DNA from: Gammaproteobacteria bacterium
GTDB taxonomy: Bacteria; Bacillota_I; Bacilli_A; Izemoplasmatales; UBA1188
DNA length: 18,725 nucleotides
Assembly (NCBI GenBank): GCA_024691665.1
Contig: JAILNJ010000104.1
Location: forward strand, 1 to 18,725
Reading direction: 5' to 3'
Part shown: piece by piece, positions 15,753-18,725 of the stretch
Numbering within the stretch: position 1 is the first letter of the stretch
Layout of the letters: every line of letters begins with the position of its first letter
Position numbers and translations under genes: made by a program
Notes under the pieces: model-generated
Told to the model about the DNA's origin: nothing
Database searches by the model: none
Seen by the model: only the letters and a program-made list of their open reading frames with translations

Positions 15753-17093
15753 ATGAGAACAAATTACGCAAGAGCGGGAAGAAGAGCTCTTTCAAGCTTT
15801 ATTGATTTATTTATCGTATTAATTACAACAGCTCTACTCTACTTCTTCCCATTCACAATGATAATCGGAAGAATTGTGGATAAGGATTATAAGAACAATA
15901 TTAAGAAACCTTATGATGCGATTACTGAAAAGTATAGTGGTAAAACTAACTTATTTGGTAATAGTGATCAAGGAATCTATGCAACATTTGAAGCATTATT
16001 TGATTCAAATACTAAGACAATCACTTTAAATAAAGAACAATACAATCTTTATACTGCATATAGAGATGATGCATATACTAACGCAAATAAGTATATTAAT
16101 TCAGCTCAAGAAAGAATCACTAATGATTCTAAAGATGAAATGGCAGGACGTTCAGTTGCGGAAGACTTATATGTATTTGGCAGTTATGCATATTATGCAT
16201 ATCAAGTCTTACTTAAGTATCCACACAATGGAGAGAATGCTTTATATACATCACTCAAAAATAACGGTACATTAAGTGATGATGAATATAAAACATTAGT
16301 TGATCAATATAACGAAGATATTAACAATAGTTATAAAGAATTGATTGTTGCGCTTAATGATTTATATGTATCATACGCTACAGCTAGACCTGACGCTAAG
16401 ACATTAAACACTATTTCTTATTCAACTTTAAAAGATAACCACAAAGGTTTAAAGATTGATTTTACTCAAACTAATGAATTCAATGATGAATCTAAAGCTA
16501 AGATTACATCATTCATTGATAAATACTATAACTGGGCAAGAGCTATCACAACTACTACTCAATCATTAGAAGATGATAAGACTGTATCATTTAGTGAAGA
16601 AGCTCATGACATCTTCTACTACTCAATTGGCTGTAGTGAAGTAAACGAAAAGACCATCTATATTGAAAAATATAGTAAACACGCAAACATCTCTGTCGCA
16701 TATCTCTTAATCGCCTTCACAGTAATCTTTGTAGGATATACTGCAGGTATGAATGGATATACGCTTGGTAGAAGAGTATGTAGAATTAGACTTGTTAGAA
16801 AAGCTGACTTATCTCAAATTGAAGAAAGATATGAAGCCGGTGAAATTGATGATGAAGAAAGACGAGTATTAATCAAGAAAGCAAGAAAGACTAATCCACT
16901 AGTAGCCGCAGCACACGATAGTGCCTTAAAGTACTTCTACTTCGTAGTTATTGGATTATACTCACTTGTTATCGCAGCGATTGTATTTGTTGTAGTATCA
17001 ATCGTTGATGTAGTAATGATATCTATTAAATCACACAGAACTATAAGAGACTTCATAACTTTAACAGAAGTAATCGAAGTAAATACTATTTAA
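15753..17093 (+). CDS. RDD-family membrane protein with large extracytoplasmic insert
   Basis: A 446-residue membrane protein. RDD landmarks: R11 and D18 in the first helix (R-A-L-S-S-F-I-D), G-Y-T-L-G-R-R at 335-341, and I-R-D-F-I-T-L-T-E-V at 431-440. Transmembrane segments: about 16-39, 312-333, and a long hydrophobic stretch at 394-425. Residues 40-311 form a hydrophilic, Tyr/Asn/Lys-rich, mostly helical domain, predicted outside. A cytoplasmic loop (350-385) is rich in charged residues. The smaller RDD protein at 9479-10237 has a related but shorter insert (D-Y-K-N-N-I-K-K-P-Y-D resembles its Y-K-K-K-Y-D). AGGAG overlaps the mnmE stop, so the two genes are cotranscribed. The function is unknown. 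Confidence 0.8.
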   Translation: MRTNYARAGRRALSSFIDLFIVLITTALLYFFPFTMIIGRIVDKDYKNNIKKPYDAITEKYSGKTNLFGNSDQGIYATFEALFDSNTKTITLNKEQYNLYTAYRDDAYTNANKYINSAQERITNDSKDEMAGRSVAEDLYVFGSYAYYAYQVLLKYPHNGENALYTSLKNNGTLSDDEYKTLVDQYNEDINNSYKELIVALNDLYVSYATARPDAKTLNTISYSTLKDNHKGLKIDFTQTNEFNDESKAKITSFIDKYYNWARAITTTTQSLEDDKTVSFSEEAHDIFYYSIGCSEVNEKTIYIEKYSKHANISVAYLLIAFTVIFVGYTAGMNGYTLGRRVCRIRLVRKADLSQIEERYEAGEIDDEERRVLIKKARKTNPLVAAAHDSALKYFYFVVIGLYSLVIAAIVFVVVSIVDVVMISIKSHRTIRDFITLTEVIEVNTI

Positions 17094-17108
17094 TAACTAA
17101 ATAAAGAT

Positions 17109-17194
17109 GGAGCGATATCGAAGTGGTCACAACGAGCCTGACTCGAAATCAGGTAGTCCGTAAGGGCTCATGGGTTCGAATCCCATTCGCTCCG
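17109..17194 (+). tRNA. tRNA-Ser, anticodon CGA
   Basis: An 86-base class II tRNA: acceptor GGAGCGA pairs with TCGCTCC, discriminator G194; anticodon stem CCTGA/TCAGG with loop C-T-CGA-A-A (anticodon 17144-17146, reads UCG); long variable arm at about 17154-17170; T-arm ATGGG-TTCGAAT-CCCAT. CCA is not encoded. The acceptor helix is extended by AAAGAT before and GTCTTT after, followed by Ts (17197-17202), which could act as the terminator. It lies 15 bp after the RDD gene stop. Confidence 0.96.
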
Positions 17195-17220
17195 TCTTTT
17201 TTCTTACTTCTATTTACCTA

Positions 17221-17249
17221 TTTACTGAGTTTAATTATTTCTATATAAT
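17221..17249 (+). promoter_or_regulatory. Promoter for the tail-anchored protein gene
   Basis: TTTACT (17221-17226), a 17-base spacer, and a perfect TATAAT (17244-17249). AGGAGG and the ATG at 17283 follow. Confidence 0.6.
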
Positions 17250-17282
17250 AAAAGAGTAGGTTTTCATTTAGGAGGTACTATT

Positions 17283-18218
17283 ATGTATGACTATAGCGTA
17301 CTAGAAAATCCATATTATATTGATAAAAAACATCAGAAAAATTATCCTGATGCGACAAGAAGAGTAAACTTTTTCACAATAAAATCGTTATTTTTTCTTC
17401 TTTGTAATAGCCCTGAAGGCACCGTTGATATTTCATCATTTAAGGAAATCTGGAAGAAAAAAACACTCCCAGACAACGTATACTATAATGAAGAAGGTAA
17501 CGATAGAAAATATGTTGGTTTTAAACTTAAAATATTCTTACAAATTCTTGAAAAGGAAGAAAATAGAAACGCTTTATTAGATTCGCTTTTTACAAAATGC
17601 ATTAGACGTATCGCCTCTTTAACTTGGTGGGAAGATTGGGCTATTAAAGAAGAATGTAATGATGCATATTGCAACAGAAATTGTTTAACTGGAGCTTTTC
17701 GTGCATATAGGGAATGCGCTTATGATATAAATAATAAAAAAGTTGATATAGGTTTAAATATGGATCTTCTTCTAGACAAAATACTCCATAAAAAGGAGAA
17801 TGGAGAATGGATTATCAAGGATTCAATTGGAAAAGATTTAAAAATGGTTGAACAAGCCATAGATAAATTCGTAGTTACTCTTCAACAAAACAAAGAATTC
17901 CAAGACAATTATTATAAAATGGAAAGCTTGCCTAGTGATGAAACTATAAATGAATATACAAAAGAAGAGAAAAAAGAATTAACATCTGAGATTGAAGAAC
18001 CATCTAACACAGAACACGTAATTAAAATAGATATAAAAAAATACGATGAGTTATTAGACAATTATGCTAAACTAAACGATGCTTGGAATAAAAAGGTTGA
18101 TGATGAAATTAGAAAAAGAGGGAAAATGCAAATAGCTCTAATTATCGCTATTTTTGTACTCTTAATTGTAGCTATGATTGTTACAGCAGTAATAGTTCTT
18201 ATTCATAGACTTGGTTAA
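17283..18218 (+). CDS. Unknown tail-anchored membrane protein
   Basis: I do not recognise this 311-residue protein. The N-terminal 215 residues look globular and soluble: aromatic-rich start (Y-D-Y-S-V-L-E-N-P-Y-Y), T-W-W-E-D-W at 114-119, and Cys125, Cys130, Cys134 and Cys145 in a cluster that could bind metal. A charged linker (215-250) and probable coiled coil (250-280, Y-D-E-L-L-D-N-Y-A-K-L) lead to a single C-terminal membrane helix (283-308), so the bulk should face the cytoplasm. There is no signal peptide. AGGAGG lies eight bases before the ATG. It has its own promoter and terminator, so it is monocistronic, and it stands right after a tRNA gene, a common site for acquired DNA, although no att repeat or integrase was seen. 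Confidence 0.75.
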   Translation: MYDYSVLENPYYIDKKHQKNYPDATRRVNFFTIKSLFFLLCNSPEGTVDISSFKEIWKKKTLPDNVYYNEEGNDRKYVGFKLKIFLQILEKEENRNALLDSLFTKCIRRIASLTWWEDWAIKEECNDAYCNRNCLTGAFRAYRECAYDINNKKVDIGLNMDLLLDKILHKKENGEWIIKDSIGKDLKMVEQAIDKFVVTLQQNKEFQDNYYKMESLPSDETINEYTKEEKKELTSEIEEPSNTEHVIKIDIKKYDELLDNYAKLNDAWNKKVDDEIRKRGKMQIALIIAIFVLLIVAMIVTAVIVLIHRLG

Positions 18219-18226
18219 TAAATAAC

Positions 18227-18259
18227 GATGTCCTATAAGTTTATGGGACATCTTTTTTT
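18227..18259 (+). terminator. Rho-independent terminator after the tail-anchored protein gene
   Basis: GATGTCC pairs with GGACATC, with further A-T pairs towards the loop, followed by seven Ts (18253-18259). It begins nine bases after the stop codon. Confidence 0.9.
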
Positions 18260-18274
18260 GTTTTGGTGTATAAT
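18245..18274 (+). promoter_or_regulatory. Promoter for the AbrB–ABC operon
   Basis: A perfect TATAAT (18269-18274) lies 34 bases before the ATG. The best -35 match at 18-base spacing is GGGACA (18245-18250), inside the terminator stem of the previous gene. The -10 is convincing; the -35 is weak. Confidence 0.5.
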
Positions 18275-18308
18275 ATAGTAAGAAAAGTAAGAAATGTAGG
18301 AGGTATTT

Positions 18309-18533
18309 ATGACTAAAAATATCGAAAAAGATAGATTTATTGTTAGCGTTAAAGTTGGACCTAAAGGTCAAATCACTATTCCATCTGAAGCTAGAAAGAT
18401 GTTTGATATTAAAGAAGGTGATACTTTAATGGTTATGGGCGATAAAGAAAGAGGAATCGCTCTACTTAAAGATGAAATGTTTTATACATTAATGGGAGGT
18501 GCAATGCCAAATGGAAGCAATCAAGATAAGTAA
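18309..18533 (+). CDS. AbrB/SpoVT-type DNA-binding regulator
   Basis: A 74-residue protein with a complete SpoVT-AbrB swapped-hairpin domain: V-K-V-G-P-K-G-Q-I-T-I-P-S-E-A-R-K (17-33), then F-D-I-K-E-G-D-T-L-M-V-M-G-D. Such proteins dimerise and bind DNA as transition-state regulators or as antitoxin-like repressors. AGGAGG lies five bases before the ATG. The end overlaps the start of an ABC ATPase gene by 23 bases, so it probably regulates its own operon. No toxin gene is adjacent in the window. Confidence 0.9.
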   Translation: MTKNIEKDRFIVSVKVGPKGQITIPSEARKMFDIKEGDTLMVMGDKERGIALLKDEMFYTLMGGAMPNGSNQDK

Positions 18534-18725
18534 TCTTAGAAAAGAATTCAAAGATACTGTCGCAGTAAAGAATTTAAACCTTGAAATCGAAGAAGGCGAG
18601 CTCTTCTCTCTCTTAGGTGTTAATGGTGCAGGAAAAACTACTACTATTAAAATGCTTGCAACTCTAACCAAACCTACTAGTGGTGAAGCATCTATCTTTG
18701 GTTATTATATTGGTAAAGACGATGA
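18511..18725 (+). CDS. ABC transporter ATPase, N-terminal part (cut by window edge)
   Basis: The first 71 codons of an ABC ATPase: M-E-A-I-K-I-S-N-L-R-K-E-F, A-V-K-N-L-N-L-E-I, and Walker A G-V-N-G-A-G-K-T-T at residues 36-44, then T-K-P-T-S-G-E-A and F-G-Y. The Asn in the Walker A loop is typical of DrrA/CcmA-like exporter ATPases for drugs, antibiotics or lipids. GGGAGG at 18494-18499 lies 11 bases before the ATG, inside the abrB-like gene. The signature and Walker B motifs would lie beyond the right edge. A permease gene is expected next. Confidence 0.92.
   Translation, partial: MEAIKISNLRKEFKDTVAVKNLNLEIEEGELFSLLGVNGAGKTTTIKMLATLTKPTSGEASIFGYYIGKDD

Noticed and set aside
17094..17282. 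Integration site or att repeat at the tRNA-Ser
   Set aside because: No second copy of the tRNA 3' end and no integrase were found within the window.
18309..18533. AbrB-like protein as an antitoxin of a MazEF-type module
   Set aside because: The overlapping downstream gene encodes an ABC ATPase and not a toxin, and the C-terminal segment is too short to resemble a MazF-binding tail with confidence.
1..18725. CRISPR array, insertion sequence or rRNA
   Set aside because: No regularly spaced direct repeats, transposase motifs or rRNA signatures were seen on either strand.

Overview
The window is AT-rich, densely packed bacterial DNA. Strong AGGAGG-type ribosome binding sites, TATAAT promoters, lipoprotein signal peptides ending in V-G-C, and a dnaX–ybaB–recR cluster point to a low-GC Bacillota or Mycoplasmatota-type genome. 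A gut Acholeplasma/RF39/Erysipelotrichia-like lineage is my best guess, but it is inferred only from style. Tryptophan is encoded by TGG and no gene is interrupted by TGA, so the standard bacterial code fits. None of the 17 complete genes ends in TGA.

Positions 40–10237 (minus strand) hold one long run of eight tightly spaced genes. In transcription order they are: a small RDD membrane protein, an unknown four-helix membrane protein, an MsmX/UgpC-type ABC ATPase, two MalF/MalG-type permeases, a family-1 solute-binding lipoprotein, a staphylococcal-nuclease-fold lipoprotein with OB-fold modules, and an 885-residue modular surface lipoprotein with Ig-like and OB-like modules. The simplest reading is a surface system in which the nuclease lipoprotein attacks external nucleic acid and the ABC importer takes up a product. 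A plain sugar or glycerol-phosphate importer with a nuclease as passenger is the alternative. A 104-residue membrane protein (10360–10674) lies upstream, behind two candidate promoters and a cre-like box. The 122-bp gap between it and the RDD gene holds a hairpin and a possible 28-codon leader ORF.

Positions 10863–14326 (minus strand) hold an overlapping operon: an unknown two-helix membrane protein, dnaX (DNA polymerase III tau), ybaB/ebfC and recR, closed by a clear terminator. It is divergent from 14394–17093 (plus strand), which carries mnmE (tRNA wobble-uridine modification GTPase) and a large RDD-family membrane protein with a roughly 270-residue inserted extracytoplasmic domain. A tRNA-Ser(CGA) follows at 17109–17194.

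Positions 17283–18218 carry an unrecognised tail-anchored protein with its own promoter and terminator. The window ends in a second regulated unit: an AbrB-type DNA-binding protein overlapping the start of an ABC transporter ATPase that runs off the right edge. No insertion sequence, CRISPR array, rRNA or replication origin was seen, and no gene-free stretch exceeds 300 bases.
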